DNA of 64,000 nucleotides from Adlercreutzia rubneri (GTDB taxonomy: Bacteria > Actinomycetota > Coriobacteriia > Coriobacteriales > Eggerthellaceae): the NCBI RefSeq assembly GCF_009755265.1, contig NZ_WPOO01000014.1, forward strand, positions 1 through 64,000, in the 5' to 3' direction. Positions 42,599 through 51,669 of this stretch are shown here, piece by piece (position 1 is the stretch's first letter; the number at the start of each line of letters is the position of its first letter). The position numbers and the translations under genes are program-made. The notes below the pieces were generated by a model, which worked only from the letters and a program-made list of their open reading frames with translations, was not told the origin of the DNA and did no database searches.

Positions 42599-42644
42599 AC
42601 GCTGTAGAAGGACAATCGTGGATTTGCGGGTAAGGAGGGCCGTC

Positions 42645-44189
42645 GTGCGACACACGTTCTATAGGATGTTCTGCGAATCGTGCACGGTGTTCGCCGATGG
42701 AACGGCGTTGGTCGACGGCGAGGAGCGCATCACCTACGCGCAGCTTTTCGAGGGCGTCGAATCGGAGGCGGCCCGTCTCAGACACATCGGGGTGCGCCGT
42801 GGCGATCATGTCGCGCTGCTCTTCCCCAACAGCGCCCGTTTCGTCGTGGAGCTCTTCGCCCTCATGCGCCTTCGCGCGGTCCCCGTCCCGCTGAATTGGC
42901 GCTTGACGGCTGGAGAAGTGGCCGAGCAGCTGGTAGCCGCCTGCTGCTCGGCGCTGATCGCCTCCGACGATTACGCAGCCCTGGCCCGCGATGCCCTCGG
43001 CGAGCTGTCGTGGCCGGTGGTCCTCCTTCCTGAGGGCGGTGTGCTCGGGGACGACGCTGCGGTCTTGCGACTCGGCGATGCTCCGCGCATTGACGAGTCG
43101 CCGGAAAATGAGTGCGCTCTCGTACTGTTCACGGGCGGTTCGACGGGCACCGCCAAAGCGGTGGCCTACAGCGATCAAGCTCTCGTGGCGAAGATACTCG
43201 CTTTCAAGAACGGTGATCACGCCTACCGAAGCGACGACGCGCTGCTGCTCTTCAGCCCTTTGTTTCACCAGGGTGGCTTCTCGTTTCTCGCCTTTGCCCT
43301 TCTCTGTGGAGCCAAGGTGGTTCTACAGAAATCTCTCCGCGGTTCCTACGTGGTGGAGATGCTTCGCCGCGAGCGCATTACGCAAATGCTCTTGCTGCCG
43401 CCTTCCCTGGTGGCGCGGATCCGCGATGCCGCATTTGGCTGCGACGTGGCGTTCCCTGATGTTCGATGCATAACGCTGACGGGCGGGAAGAACCGGCTGG
43501 AAACCATGGGGGAGGTGTTCTCGTTGTTTCCCCGCGCTTTCGCCCGCGTCGGGTACGGGCAGACCGAGAACGCCGTCTGCCTCTCCCGCTACCTGAGCAA
43601 GGAGCAGTTCGAGGGCGATCCCGATGCCGCCCTTTCCATCGGCTACCCCGATCCTTTCTGCACGGTTTGCCTCATAGACGAAAAGGGGCTGGCGGTACCC
43701 GAAGGGGAGGTGGGGGAGCTGTGGGGATGGTCGCCCGCCATGTTCGACGGCTATCTCAACGCGCTCGATCCGTGCGTGAACGGATGGTATCCGACCGGGG
43801 ATTTGGCGGTAAAGACGGCTGACGGCTCCTATCGCTTTGTCGGCCGTAGAAACGATATGGTGAAGACGGGCGGCGAGAACGTGTACGCCCTCGAGGTGGA
43901 AGGCGTGCTCGAGGGACACCCCGGCGTGCGAGAGGCGGCAGTGTTCGGGATCGATGATGAAGATCTGGGGGAGGCAGTGGCCGCGGCTGTCGTTCCCGCC
44001 GAGGGCGCGTCCGTCGATCCGGTCGAACTCGTGGAGTACTTTAAAACAAGGGCGGCGAGCTACAAGAAGCCCCGAGCGATCATGGTCATGACCGAGCTTC
44101 CGCGCACAAGCGTAGGGAAGGTTGACAAGCCCGCCTTGGCGGCGCTCTGCGTCCAGAACACGCGCGGGGTCGTTGAAGGCGCTGCTTGA
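42645..44189 (+). CDS. Acyl-CoA synthetase (AMP-forming), CaiC-like
   Basis: The 514-residue ANL enzyme has the P-loop FTGGSTGTAKAV, YGQTENAV, YPTGDLAVK, the hinge GRRNDMVKTGGENVYALEVE and the catalytic Lys in TSVGKVDKPAL. It activates a carboxylic acid to its CoA thioester. The GTG at 42645 has AAGGAGG 6 nt upstream; a GTG at 42618 is less likely. It plausibly primes the pathway before CoA is recycled by the CoA transferase. Acid specificity unknown. Confidence 0.85.
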   Translation: MRHTFYRMFCESCTVFADGTALVDGEERITYAQLFEGVESEAARLRHIGVRRGDHVALLFPNSARFVVELFALMRLRAVPVPLNWRLTAGEVAEQLVAACCSALIASDDYAALARDALGELSWPVVLLPEGGVLGDDAAVLRLGDAPRIDESPENECALVLFTGGSTGTAKAVAYSDQALVAKILAFKNGDHAYRSDDALLLFSPLFHQGGFSFLAFALLCGAKVVLQKSLRGSYVVEMLRRERITQMLLLPPSLVARIRDAAFGCDVAFPDVRCITLTGGKNRLETMGEVFSLFPRAFARVGYGQTENAVCLSRYLSKEQFEGDPDAALSIGYPDPFCTVCLIDEKGLAVPEGEVGELWGWSPAMFDGYLNALDPCVNGWYPTGDLAVKTADGSYRFVGRRNDMVKTGGENVYALEVEGVLEGHPGVREAAVFGIDDEDLGEAVAAAVVPAEGASVDPVELVEYFKTRAASYKKPRAIMVMTELPRTSVGKVDKPALAALCVQNTRGVVEGAA

Positions 44190-44223
44190 AAAAATGTAAG
44201 AACAACCGTAAGGAGAAAGAGTT

Positions 44224-45480
44224 ATGAGAAGAACTGATATTCCCCAATTCGGCCCGCTCCAGGGCGTGAAGGTGGTGCATTCGTCCATTTCGATCGCTGG
44301 TCCCTTTTGCGCGCAGCTCATGGCCGACATGGGCGCCGACGTCATCTGGATCGAGAACCCGAAAGCGCCCGACATCGCGCGAGGCGGCGGCTTCCATCAG
44401 GGCTGGTCGGTCGAGCTCAACCGCCGCAATATGCGCTCTATGGCGCTCGATATCCCCTCGGAAAAGGGCCGCGAAGTTTTTCTGAAGATGCTCGCCGCCA
44501 CGGATATCTTTATCGAGGCCTCGAAAGGCGGCCAATACGATCGCTGGGGCCTGTCCGACGAGGAGCTGTGGCGAGCGAATCCGGCTCTCGTCATCGTGCA
44601 CATCTCCGGCTTTGGCCAGGCGGGCGAAGACTCCTACGTGTCCCGGGCGTCCTACGATCCTATCGCCCAGGCGTTCGGAGGGTTGATGTACGTCAATTCC
44701 CTTCCTGGTATGGCGCCATTCCCTTCCTCCCAAGATGTGGGCGACGTCTACTCGGGCTATTTGGGAGCGGTTGGCGCGCTGGCCGCCCTGTACCGCGTGC
44801 GCGAAACAGGGCGGGGGGAAAGCGTCGATATCGCCCAGTACGAGGCCGTTCTCCGCAGTCAGGGCCAGAACATGATGGCAGAGCTCAATACGGGCAACCC
44901 CATTTCCCATACGCCGTTCCCCAACGCCGAGTTGGTGGCGGGCTACGGGGCCTACGAGTGCTCCGATGGCAAGCACTGCGTGGTGATGACGCTCGGTCCG
45001 GCCGTGTTCAAGAGCGTCATGGAGGTGCTCGGGCTGCCTTACGGGACCGACGAGATTCCCGCCGGCTCGGCGCGTTTGTATCACAATACGCCAGGCGGGA
45101 AGATGATTGACGAGGCCATGGCCAAATTCTGCGCCGAGCGTCCGGCTTCGGAAGTGGAGCGCATCTTCAGCGGGGCGAAGGTACCGGCGAGCTTGGTGTA
45201 CTCCTACACCGATATGAAGGACAATCCCCACTTCCAGGCACGCGAGACGTTCACCACCTATCCGAGCGCGCGCTACGAGACTGACGTCATTGCGCCCAAC
45301 GTGCAGCCGGTTCTCAAGAATGAGCCGGGTCTAGTTTGGCGCTCCGGGGTGGATTCGGGATTCGACAACGAGGATATTCTGCGCGATTTCGGTTTCGACG
45401 AGAGCCAGATCGAAGCTCTGCGAGCCGACGGCGTCATCGGCTATCGCGAGGACAGCTGCCCGCAGCTCACCCATCGCTAG
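44224..45480 (+). CDS. Class III CoA transferase, CaiB-like
   Basis: The 418-residue CaiB/BaiF protein keeps the catalytic Asp in GDVYSG, VRETGRGESVDIAQYEAVLR and the C-terminal WRSGVDSGFDNEDILRDFGF, all closely like CaiB (VRETGKGESIDIAMYE). It moves CoA between the product thioester and the incoming acid, so no ATP is needed after priming. AAGGAGAAAGAG precedes the ATG. It ends the dehydrogenase-crotonase-ligase-transferase run. Confidence 0.85.
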   Translation: MRRTDIPQFGPLQGVKVVHSSISIAGPFCAQLMADMGADVIWIENPKAPDIARGGGFHQGWSVELNRRNMRSMALDIPSEKGREVFLKMLAATDIFIEASKGGQYDRWGLSDEELWRANPALVIVHISGFGQAGEDSYVSRASYDPIAQAFGGLMYVNSLPGMAPFPSSQDVGDVYSGYLGAVGALAALYRVRETGRGESVDIAQYEAVLRSQGQNMMAELNTGNPISHTPFPNAELVAGYGAYECSDGKHCVVMTLGPAVFKSVMEVLGLPYGTDEIPAGSARLYHNTPGGKMIDEAMAKFCAERPASEVERIFSGAKVPASLVYSYTDMKDNPHFQARETFTTYPSARYETDVIAPNVQPVLKNEPGLVWRSGVDSGFDNEDILRDFGFDESQIEALRADGVIGYREDSCPQLTHR

Positions 45481-45515
45481 AATCGGCTCTGCGCAAGACG
45501 AGACGTTAAGGTATT

Positions 45516-45549
45516 CGGAGGACCCGCTTGCGGGTCCTCCGTTGTTGTT
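45516..45549. terminator. Bidirectional terminator
   Basis: A 12-bp perfect stem (45516-45527 with 45530-45541) is followed by TTGTTGTT. It lies between the convergent CoA transferase and TetR genes. Confidence 0.85.
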
Positions 45550-45567
45550 CGATGGGCTCAGTGACGG

Positions 45568-46305
45568 CTATCTGAGACGTCGGAACTGGCGCTCGATGCT
45601 GACCCGCTCCGGGGCGATGGAGCCCGATTCGTGGTTCTCGAGGGCCTTGAGCAGAAGCTCCTTGGTCGAGAAGGTGTGCACCATTTTCTGCTCAAGGTCG
45701 AGAGCGGTCAGCGACTCGGGGGGCCGCAGAGGCTCTTTCGCCGTCTTTGGCTTGTTGAGCCAACGGCCGATGATCTGGTTGTTGACGACTTCCTCCTGAT
45801 AGAGGTAGTGTTCCAGCTCCTCGGCATCGGGCTCGCGATCGCTGAGGAGCCAATAGCTGGCCATCATGCGGCCGCGATCCACCGCGAACGCGAGGGACAG
45901 GTGCGCCAGTTCCTCATCGGCCATACTCTCCTCGTAAAAACGCCCCAACCGGCCGTCGATGAGGTAATAGAGCACATCGCTGAAGAGCTGCCCGAACGAT
46001 CCGGGGGTCATATCCAGCAGGGCGTGCCCGTACAAAATACGGTTCTTCTCGATGAAGAAGCTTATGAGGCTGACGTAGCTGCTCGGGCCATCACTGGTAT
46101 CGGAGTGCGCCCACTCGATGAGATCCTGGATGCAGATCCAGCGGACGAGCCGTTCTTTGTCCTCGAAGTGGTAGTAGAACGTCTTTCGCGAGATATGGGC
46201 CCGTTCGCATAGCTGGCTCACATTGATTTTGCCGTAAGGAGTCGTCTCCATGCACTCGAGGAAAGTGCGGGCAATGCGCTCCTTGGTGTCATCGGATTTG
46301 CTCAT
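45568..46305 (-). CDS. TetR-family regulator
   Basis: The 245-residue protein has an N-terminal helix-turn-helix (ISRKTFYYHFEDKERLV), the hallmark of TetR, and a helical C-terminus for ligand binding and dimerisation. AAAGGGG precedes the ATG at 46305; an ATG at 46401 would add 32 residues without a ribosome site. Placement between the cai-like operon and fixABCX, divergent to fixA, makes it the likely regulator of both. Confidence 0.85.
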   Translation of the reverse strand: MSKSDDTKERIARTFLECMETTPYGKINVSQLCERAHISRKTFYYHFEDKERLVRWICIQDLIEWAHSDTSDGPSSYVSLISFFIEKNRILYGHALLDMTPGSFGQLFSDVLYYLIDGRLGRFYEESMADEELAHLSLAFAVDRGRMMASYWLLSDREPDAEELEHYLYQEEVVNNQIIGRWLNKPKTAKEPLRPPESLTALDLEQKMVHTFSTKELLLKALENHESGSIAPERVSIERQFRRLR

Positions 46306-46659
46306 AACGCCCCTTTCGCGACCTTGGGCACAGTGTGACGAAAGAAAGAGCTGCTGAATACTCCCAATTTGCGATTCTGGGAGAAAACCGGAATATGCCA
46401 TCTATCTGAGTCGGTATAGCAATTATGTGGCTCTGTGAGTTGTTACGCAAGCTTTTTCGGACTCGTTGCTGACAAGCTCCTGTCTCTATTGGGACACTTT
46501 TGCCAAGTGTCCCTTCAAGGTGTGTTTTCAGCTTAATAGAATGGCACTCGAGGATAGAGTCGGTTCCTGCCCAAAGTCACGGATGGCGCAAGCGGAAGCG
46601 CTCGGTGAGCGTGCGGGCAGTGCGGGGACCGATGCACTCCGCGAGAAAGGAAATGCTCT
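46306..46659. other. Divergent regulatory region between tetR and fixA
   Basis: 354 bases, AT-richer than the flanks, with no gene. It holds the fixA operator/promoter at 46491-46544. The tetR-proximal part contains CACAGTGTG near 46330, a weak relative of the same operator half. Confidence 0.5.
46491..46544 (+). promoter_or_regulatory. Operator-like inverted repeat and promoter upstream of fixA
   Basis: GGGACACTT (46491-46499) and AAGTGTCCC (46505-46513) form a perfect 9-bp inverted repeat. TTCAAG follows directly at 46514, and 17 nt later TAGAAT forms a -10 box. An operator overlapping the upstream edge of a promoter is typical for TetR control. Confidence 0.55.
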
Positions 46660-47415
46660 ATGCAAGTAGTCGCCGCAATCAAAATCGTCCCCGACGACCA
46701 GGACATCCAGGTGGCCGCCGACCGGTCGCTGGACTTCTCGAAAGCCCGGCCGGTCGTCTCCGAGTACGACCTGAACGCCCTGGAGGCCGCGGTCCAGCTG
46801 GCCGCCGCCACGGGAGGCTCCGCCATCGCCGTGACGGCGGGGGCCGCCTCCATCGACGATTCCAAGACCAAGAAGAACGTCCTCGCCCGCGGCATGGAGG
46901 CCCTGTACCTGACGGCCGACGACGCCTGCGCCGACATGGACGCCTACGCCACCGCCCAGGTGCTCGCCCCCATGGTGGAGGACCTGGACGGGTGGGACGT
47001 CGTCCTTGTGGGCGACGGCTCGGCCGACCTGTACGCCAAGCAGACCGGCGCCCAGCTGGCCGCGCGCCTGAACGTCCCCTACGTCGCCGGCGCCATCGCG
47101 CTGGAGGAGGACGGCGGCTCACTCAAGGTGCGCCGCAAGACCGAGGACGAGGTGGAGGTGCTCTCCGTGCCGCTGCCCGCCGTGGTGTCGGTGCTGCCCG
47201 AGGCGGCCGCGCCTCGCATCCCCGGCATGAAGGACATCCTGGCCGCGGGCAAGAAGCCCATGGAGGCCGTTGCCCTGGCCGAGGCCCCCGCGGCCGCCCT
47301 TGAGGTCGTGTCCTGCAAGGCCCCGGTTCAGGCCGAGCGTGCCATGGAAGTGTACGACGCCACCGACGACGGCGCCGTGGAGAAGTTCGCCGCCGCCCTC
47401 AAAGCGGCGCTGTAG
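46660..47415 (+). CDS. fixA: Electron transfer flavoprotein beta subunit FixA
   Basis: The 251-residue protein matches FixA/EtfB: VAAIKIVPDDQDI, SEYDLNALEAAVQL, KTKKNVLARGMEALYL and VLVGDGSADLYAKQTGAQLA. It pairs with FixB to carry electrons through FAD to FixC and the CaiA-like dehydrogenase. GAGAAAGGAAATGCTCT precedes the ATG. Confidence 0.88.
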   Translation: MQVVAAIKIVPDDQDIQVAADRSLDFSKARPVVSEYDLNALEAAVQLAAATGGSAIAVTAGAASIDDSKTKKNVLARGMEALYLTADDACADMDAYATAQVLAPMVEDLDGWDVVLVGDGSADLYAKQTGAQLAARLNVPYVAGAIALEEDGGSLKVRRKTEDEVEVLSVPLPAVVSVLPEAAAPRIPGMKDILAAGKKPMEAVALAEAPAAALEVVSCKAPVQAERAMEVYDATDDGAVEKFAAALKAAL

Positions 47416-47430
47416 GGAAGGAACGCCAGT

Positions 47431-48315
47431 ATGAAAGCTCTGATCATTGCCGAGAACCAGGACGCCGCCGCAGAGATGGGCGCCGCAGCCCGTGGATTCG
47501 CCGACGAGGTGGTGGCCTTAGGGATCGGCACCGACCTTGCGGGCGTTGCCGACAAGAGCCTGAAGGTCTCCGTGCCGGACGACCGCATCGTGGAGGACGC
47601 CTGGGCGACCGTCTGCGCCATCGCGGACGCCGAGCAGCCCGCCCGCGTGCTCGTCGAGCCCACAACGCGCTTGTCTGGCGTGGCTGGGCGACTGGCGGCC
47701 CATATGGGAGCCGCCGTCATCACCGACGTCCTCGCGCTCGGCCCCGACGGCGCCACGTCGCTCTACTTCGGCGGCGCGGGCGAGCGCACGGTGGCGCCGG
47801 TCGGTGACGTAGCCCTGTGCACAGTGAGCCGCGGCGTCTTCGACGGCGCGGGCACCTCTGGCACCGATGCGGTGGAGGAGGTGGCCTTCGTCGATCCTGC
47901 GAACCCCGTGGTGCGCGTGGCCGCCGAGCCTCTGGAGAAGTCCGACGTGAACCTTGCCGCCGCCGATGTCGTGGTGGGCGCGGGCCGCGGCTTCGCCGAG
48001 GAGGATCAGCTGGGCCTTGCCCGCGATCTCGCCGCCAAGATCGGCGCCGAGATGGCCTGCACCCGCCCGCTCGCCGAGGGCTCGGGCTGGATGCCCACGG
48101 AGTCCTACATCGGCGTGTCCGGCCAGATGCTCTCGCCCAAGGTGTACGTGGGCATCGGCACCTCCGGCCAGATGCAGCACATGGTAGGCGTCAACCGTGC
48201 CGGTGCGATCTTCGCCGTAAACAAGGACAAGAACGCCCCCATTTTCAAGCAGTGCGACTACGGCCTGGTGGGCGACTTGAACACCGTGCTGCCCGCCCTT
48301 TCGGCGGCGCTGTAG
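47431..48315 (+). CDS. fixB: Electron transfer flavoprotein alpha subunit FixB
   Basis: The 294-residue protein has the EtfA FAD-binding C-terminus (GRGFAEEDQLGLARDLAAKIG, GSGWMPTESYIGVSGQMLSPKVYVGIGTSGQMQH and VNKDKNAPIF). It starts 16 bases after fixA and has an AAGGAACG ribosome site. It forms the ETF heterodimer with FixA. Confidence 0.92.
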   Translation: MKALIIAENQDAAAEMGAAARGFADEVVALGIGTDLAGVADKSLKVSVPDDRIVEDAWATVCAIADAEQPARVLVEPTTRLSGVAGRLAAHMGAAVITDVLALGPDGATSLYFGGAGERTVAPVGDVALCTVSRGVFDGAGTSGTDAVEEVAFVDPANPVVRVAAEPLEKSDVNLAAADVVVGAGRGFAEEDQLGLARDLAAKIGAEMACTRPLAEGSGWMPTESYIGVSGQMLSPKVYVGIGTSGQMQHMVGVNRAGAIFAVNKDKNAPIFKQCDYGLVGDLNTVLPALSAAL

Positions 48316-48327
48316 GCGGTGGTCCCC

Positions 48328-49623
48328 ATGGCAGATTTCGACGCCATCGTCGTGGGCGCGGGCTGCGCCGGGTCGGTGGCCGCCTATGAGCTGGCGAGCG
48401 CCGGCAAGAGCGTGCTCGTGGTGGAGCGCGGCAACTTCGCCGGGGCCAAGAACATGACCGGCGGCCGCATCTACTCCCATGCGCTCAAGCTGGTGTTCCC
48501 CAACTTCGAGGAGGAGGCACCGCTGGAGCGCCGTATCACCCACGAGCGCATCTCGCTTATGAGCGACGATGCCAACTTCACCATCGACTTCTCGTCTAAG
48601 GCCATGAAGCAGGAGGGACGCGACTCCTACTCCGTGCTGCGCGGCCCCTTCGACCAGTGGCTTGCCGGCAAGGCCGAGGAGGCCGGCGCCGAGTTCATCT
48701 ACGGCATTGCCGTGGAGAGCCTCGTGAAGGACGACGCCGGCAAGATCTGCGGCGTGCGCGCCGGCGAGGACGAGATCACTGCCGAGGTCGTGCTTTTGTG
48801 CGACGGCGTGAACTCGCTGCTCACCGCTGAGGCCGTGGGAGCCAAGCGCCCGCCGGCGAGTGCCATCGCCGTGGGCATCAAGGAGGTCATCGAGCTTCCC
48901 GCCTCGGTCATCACCGACCGGGTGCTGGCGGCTTCCGACGACGAGGGCGCGGCGTGGCTCATCGCCGGCGACTCCACCAAGGGCACCTTCGGCGGCGGCT
49001 TCATGTACACCAACAGGGAGTCCATCTCTCTCGGCGTGGTGGCCGGCATCGAGGCCACGGCGACGCATGGCCGCGCGCCGGTCTACCAGATGCTGGAGGA
49101 TCTGAAGAGCCACGACGCCGTCGCGCCCCTCATCCAGGGCGGCAAGGTGGTGGAGCACTCCGGGCACATGGTGCCCGAGGGCGGCATCAACATCATGCCG
49201 CCGCTTGTGGGCGACGGCGTCCTGCTCGCCGGCGAGTCGGCCATGATGTGCATCAATTTGGGCTACCAGGTGCGCGGCATGGACTACGCCGTGGCGGCCG
49301 GCATGCACGCCGGACGCGAGGCAGCCCGCGCCATCGACGCCGGCGATACGAGCGCCGAGGGCCTCAGCAGCTACGTGGCCGCCCTGGAGGCGAGCTTCGT
49401 GCTGCGCGACCTGCGCCAGTATCGGAAGGTGCCCGCCTTCATGGAGGGCTTCACCCGCATGTTCGACGGCTACCCGCAGACGGTGCGCGACCTCATGAAC
49501 GGCATGTTCGTCGTGGACGGCGAGCCGATGCCTCCAATGAAGAAGCAGGTGACAGGCGCGCTGAAGAGCGTGGGTGTGATGAACCTCGTCAAGGACGCGA
49601 GAGGAGTGATGAAGGCCCTATGA
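48328..49623 (+). CDS. fixC: FAD-dependent ETF:quinone oxidoreductase-like FixC
   Basis: The 431-residue flavoprotein starts with the Rossmann motif DAIVVGAGCAGSVAAYELA and carries the ETF-QO features KNMTGGRIY and NLGYQVRGMDYAVAAG. FixC links the ETF to quinone or other carriers. The ATG at 48328 is preferred; an in-frame GTG at 48319 is possible. It overlaps fixX by 4 bases (ATGA). Confidence 0.9.
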   Translation: MADFDAIVVGAGCAGSVAAYELASAGKSVLVVERGNFAGAKNMTGGRIYSHALKLVFPNFEEEAPLERRITHERISLMSDDANFTIDFSSKAMKQEGRDSYSVLRGPFDQWLAGKAEEAGAEFIYGIAVESLVKDDAGKICGVRAGEDEITAEVVLLCDGVNSLLTAEAVGAKRPPASAIAVGIKEVIELPASVITDRVLAASDDEGAAWLIAGDSTKGTFGGGFMYTNRESISLGVVAGIEATATHGRAPVYQMLEDLKSHDAVAPLIQGGKVVEHSGHMVPEGGINIMPPLVGDGVLLAGESAMMCINLGYQVRGMDYAVAAGMHAGREAARAIDAGDTSAEGLSSYVAALEASFVLRDLRQYRKVPAFMEGFTRMFDGYPQTVRDLMNGMFVVDGEPMPPMKKQVTGALKSVGVMNLVKDARGVMKAL

Positions 49624-49916
49624 GCAGGTTGGATTACACCGTCAACGTCGACGAGTACCTCGCCTTGAACAAGTACGAGGTCGACGAGGAGAGCGCGCAC
49701 ATCGAGCTTGCGGAGGACCAGGACCCCGCGGAGTTCGACAAGCTCATCATGGTATGCCCGGCGGCGTTGTACAAGCGCGACGAGGACGGCAACGTCTCCT
49801 TCGACTACGCCGGCTGCCTGGAGTGCGGCACCTGCCGCATCATCTGCGGCGACACCATCATCAAGAAGTGGGAGAACCCGGGCCCGACCATGGGCGTGGA
49901 GTACCGGTTCGGCTAA
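49620..49916 (+). CDS. fixX: Ferredoxin-like protein FixX
   Basis: The 98-residue protein has the FixX ferredoxin pattern CPAALYKRDEDG, followed by CLECGTCRIIC, the cysteines of an iron-sulfur cluster, and ends WENPGPTMGVEYRFG, diagnostic of FixX. It starts inside the fixC stop codon (ATGA overlap). It completes the fixABCX set used for electron-bifurcating delivery to enoyl-CoA reduction in carnitine-metabolising bacteria. The 211 bases after it hold a small hairpin (GATCGC/GCGATC near 49950) and no convincing gene. Confidence 0.93.
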   Translation: MSRLDYTVNVDEYLALNKYEVDEESAHIELAEDQDPAEFDKLIMVCPAALYKRDEDGNVSFDYAGCLECGTCRIICGDTIIKKWENPGPTMGVEYRFG

Positions 49917-50127
49917 GGGCCGACGGCGATGCTGCCGAGGGGGCTATGGATCGCAAAATACGCGATCAGACCAATATCCCCCTCTTTCGGTATGGACTTT
50001 GGCCTGGGGGTTGAGCCATCATGAATGACGTGCCCGGGTCGGGTAAGGAGGAGGAAATCGCCGTTGCGGCGACGGGCGCGTTCCCTATCGAGAGAAGAAT
50101 GAATTGAGAGGATAAGGAGGGTTGGCT

Positions 50128-51660
50128 ATGCCATTGAACACTCTGGTAACAACGAGAAGGCCATCGCCGAGGCGTGCTGCGCTCGCGGTAGCCGCTGTCA
50201 GCCTCGTGCTTGCGCTTGCGGTTGGATGCGCACCCCAGACGCCTGTTGCGAGCGATGGGTCGTCAGAGACTGGAACGGACGATAGCGCAACGACTTTGGC
50301 GGTCACGTCCCCCGAGGAGGTAGATGCCGGGTTGCTGCCCGCAAATACCTATAACGAGGCCTTCGTGAACGCCGGCAGCCGCGGATGCGGTTCCTGTCAT
50401 GGCGATTTGGGTCTGCTGATGGAGAACTCGGGGCTTAACCACATCAAGATCGAGGGGGAGTACGGCAAGCAGGTCACCATCGCCGATTGCCTGCCCTGTC
50501 ACCGCCAGCATTGGGTCGGAGCAGGCCCCTATTATGGAGATATGCTTCACGAACGACATTACAGCAGCGATTCCTTCGATGGCAACTGCTGGAGTTGCCA
50601 TGCGCAGGATTCCTCGGGTGAAGTGGGGGAGTACCAATGGGAGCTGTGGGACGAGTACAAGTACACGGCATCTCTCGGCGGCTTTCCCGAAGATTACTTT
50701 GATGATCGCGTGAAGGGATGGCTTCAGCAGCGTGGAAGCAGCGCCACGGGATCTATGGCCAACATGTCGCTCGATGCCGAGCCGCAGCTCGATGTGAGCC
50801 TGTCCCAGGATGTGCTGGACGAAGAGGACGTCTTTGTCCTGAACAACTACGGCACCCTGGAAGTCGATGTCACCCAATGGGGGCTGAACGTGACCGGCGT
50901 GAATGAGGAGAAGACGCTCACGCTGCAGGATCTGCAGGCCCTGCCGCAGACGGAGATGACGGTGACCCAGGTCTGCTACACCTCCGCGATCAATTCGCCC
51001 TTTGCGGCGAACATTCCAATGAAGGGCGTGCTCCTCTCCGACGTCATTGAGGCGTGCGGTGGCCTGGCCGGAGGCACGAACACCTTCGCTCTCGCCGGCG
51101 CCGACGGCTGGGCAACGGCCTATATCATCGATTTCATGGTGCAGAATAACGCGATGATCGCCCTGGAGTACTTCGGCCATCCGCTGACGGCCGATCAAGG
51201 CTACCCGGCAACGCTCGTCATTCCCGGGATGCCCGGTGCGCCCTGGGTCAAGCACATTGTCGCGCTCAGCGGGCTGGAGCAGCCGGCCGAAGCTCTCGTC
51301 AACTCCTATGCCCTTCGCTCTGATGGCGTTACGAGCCACAAGGCGAACTCCGCTTGGTTCCAGAGCGACGGCGTGACGGCGAAGGCCGGCGAGCCGCTCG
51401 AGCTTGCGGGCTACGGCTTCGCATGGAGCGGCACCGATCTTATCGCGCCGCTTGCGACGATCAGCTTCAGCTTCGATTACGGTGCGACGTGGCACGATGT
51501 GCCGATTCCCGAGGGAGCCGATCCCTACCAGTGGTCCACCTTCACGGCAACGTGGACGCCGCAAGCTCCGGGCACCTACATGGCCTGGGTGAAAGCCACC
51601 AATGCCGACGGTTTCGAGCAAGAGCAGCCATCGGGCCTGTTCGTTGTCGTAGAGGAATAG
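50128..51660 (+). CDS. Triheme cytochrome c / sulfite-oxidase-fold molybdopterin lipoprotein
   Basis: About 510 residues. The N-terminus is a lipoprotein signal (LALAVGC) preceded by SPRRAAL, which could be a Tat motif. Three CXXCH heme sites follow: CGSCH (87-91), CLPCH (121-125) and CWSCH (154-158). The rest matches the sulfite-oxidase molybdopterin fold (LQALPQTEMTVTQVCYTS, IPMKGVLLSDVIEACGG, GMPGAPWVKHIVAL) and an Ig-like Mo-dimerisation domain at the C-terminus. It would be an extracytoplasmic oxidoreductase or electron-transfer protein; donor and substrate are unknown. AAGGAGGGTTGGCT precedes the ATG. Confidence 0.8.
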   Translation: MPLNTLVTTRRPSPRRAALAVAAVSLVLALAVGCAPQTPVASDGSSETGTDDSATTLAVTSPEEVDAGLLPANTYNEAFVNAGSRGCGSCHGDLGLLMENSGLNHIKIEGEYGKQVTIADCLPCHRQHWVGAGPYYGDMLHERHYSSDSFDGNCWSCHAQDSSGEVGEYQWELWDEYKYTASLGGFPEDYFDDRVKGWLQQRGSSATGSMANMSLDAEPQLDVSLSQDVLDEEDVFVLNNYGTLEVDVTQWGLNVTGVNEEKTLTLQDLQALPQTEMTVTQVCYTSAINSPFAANIPMKGVLLSDVIEACGGLAGGTNTFALAGADGWATAYIIDFMVQNNAMIALEYFGHPLTADQGYPATLVIPGMPGAPWVKHIVALSGLEQPAEALVNSYALRSDGVTSHKANSAWFQSDGVTAKAGEPLELAGYGFAWSGTDLIAPLATISFSFDYGATWHDVPIPEGADPYQWSTFTATWTPQAPGTYMAWVKATNADGFEQEQPSGLFVVVEE

Positions 51661-51669
51661 GGGGAACTT

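Noticed and set aside
40657..45480. Assignment of the operon firmly to carnitine metabolism
   Set aside because: No CaiT or CaiE is present and the crotonase lacks the hydratase glutamates, so only a cai-like acyl-CoA pathway is supported.
47518..49308. Long minus-strand open frame opposite fixB/fixC
   Set aside because: Antisense shadow caused by G/C third positions; no ribosome site or domain.
50021..50107. 28-residue ORF between fixX and the triheme gene
   Set aside because: Begins with ATG but has only a weak G-rich stretch upstream, a polar low-complexity sequence and no flanking signals, so it could not be supported as a gene.
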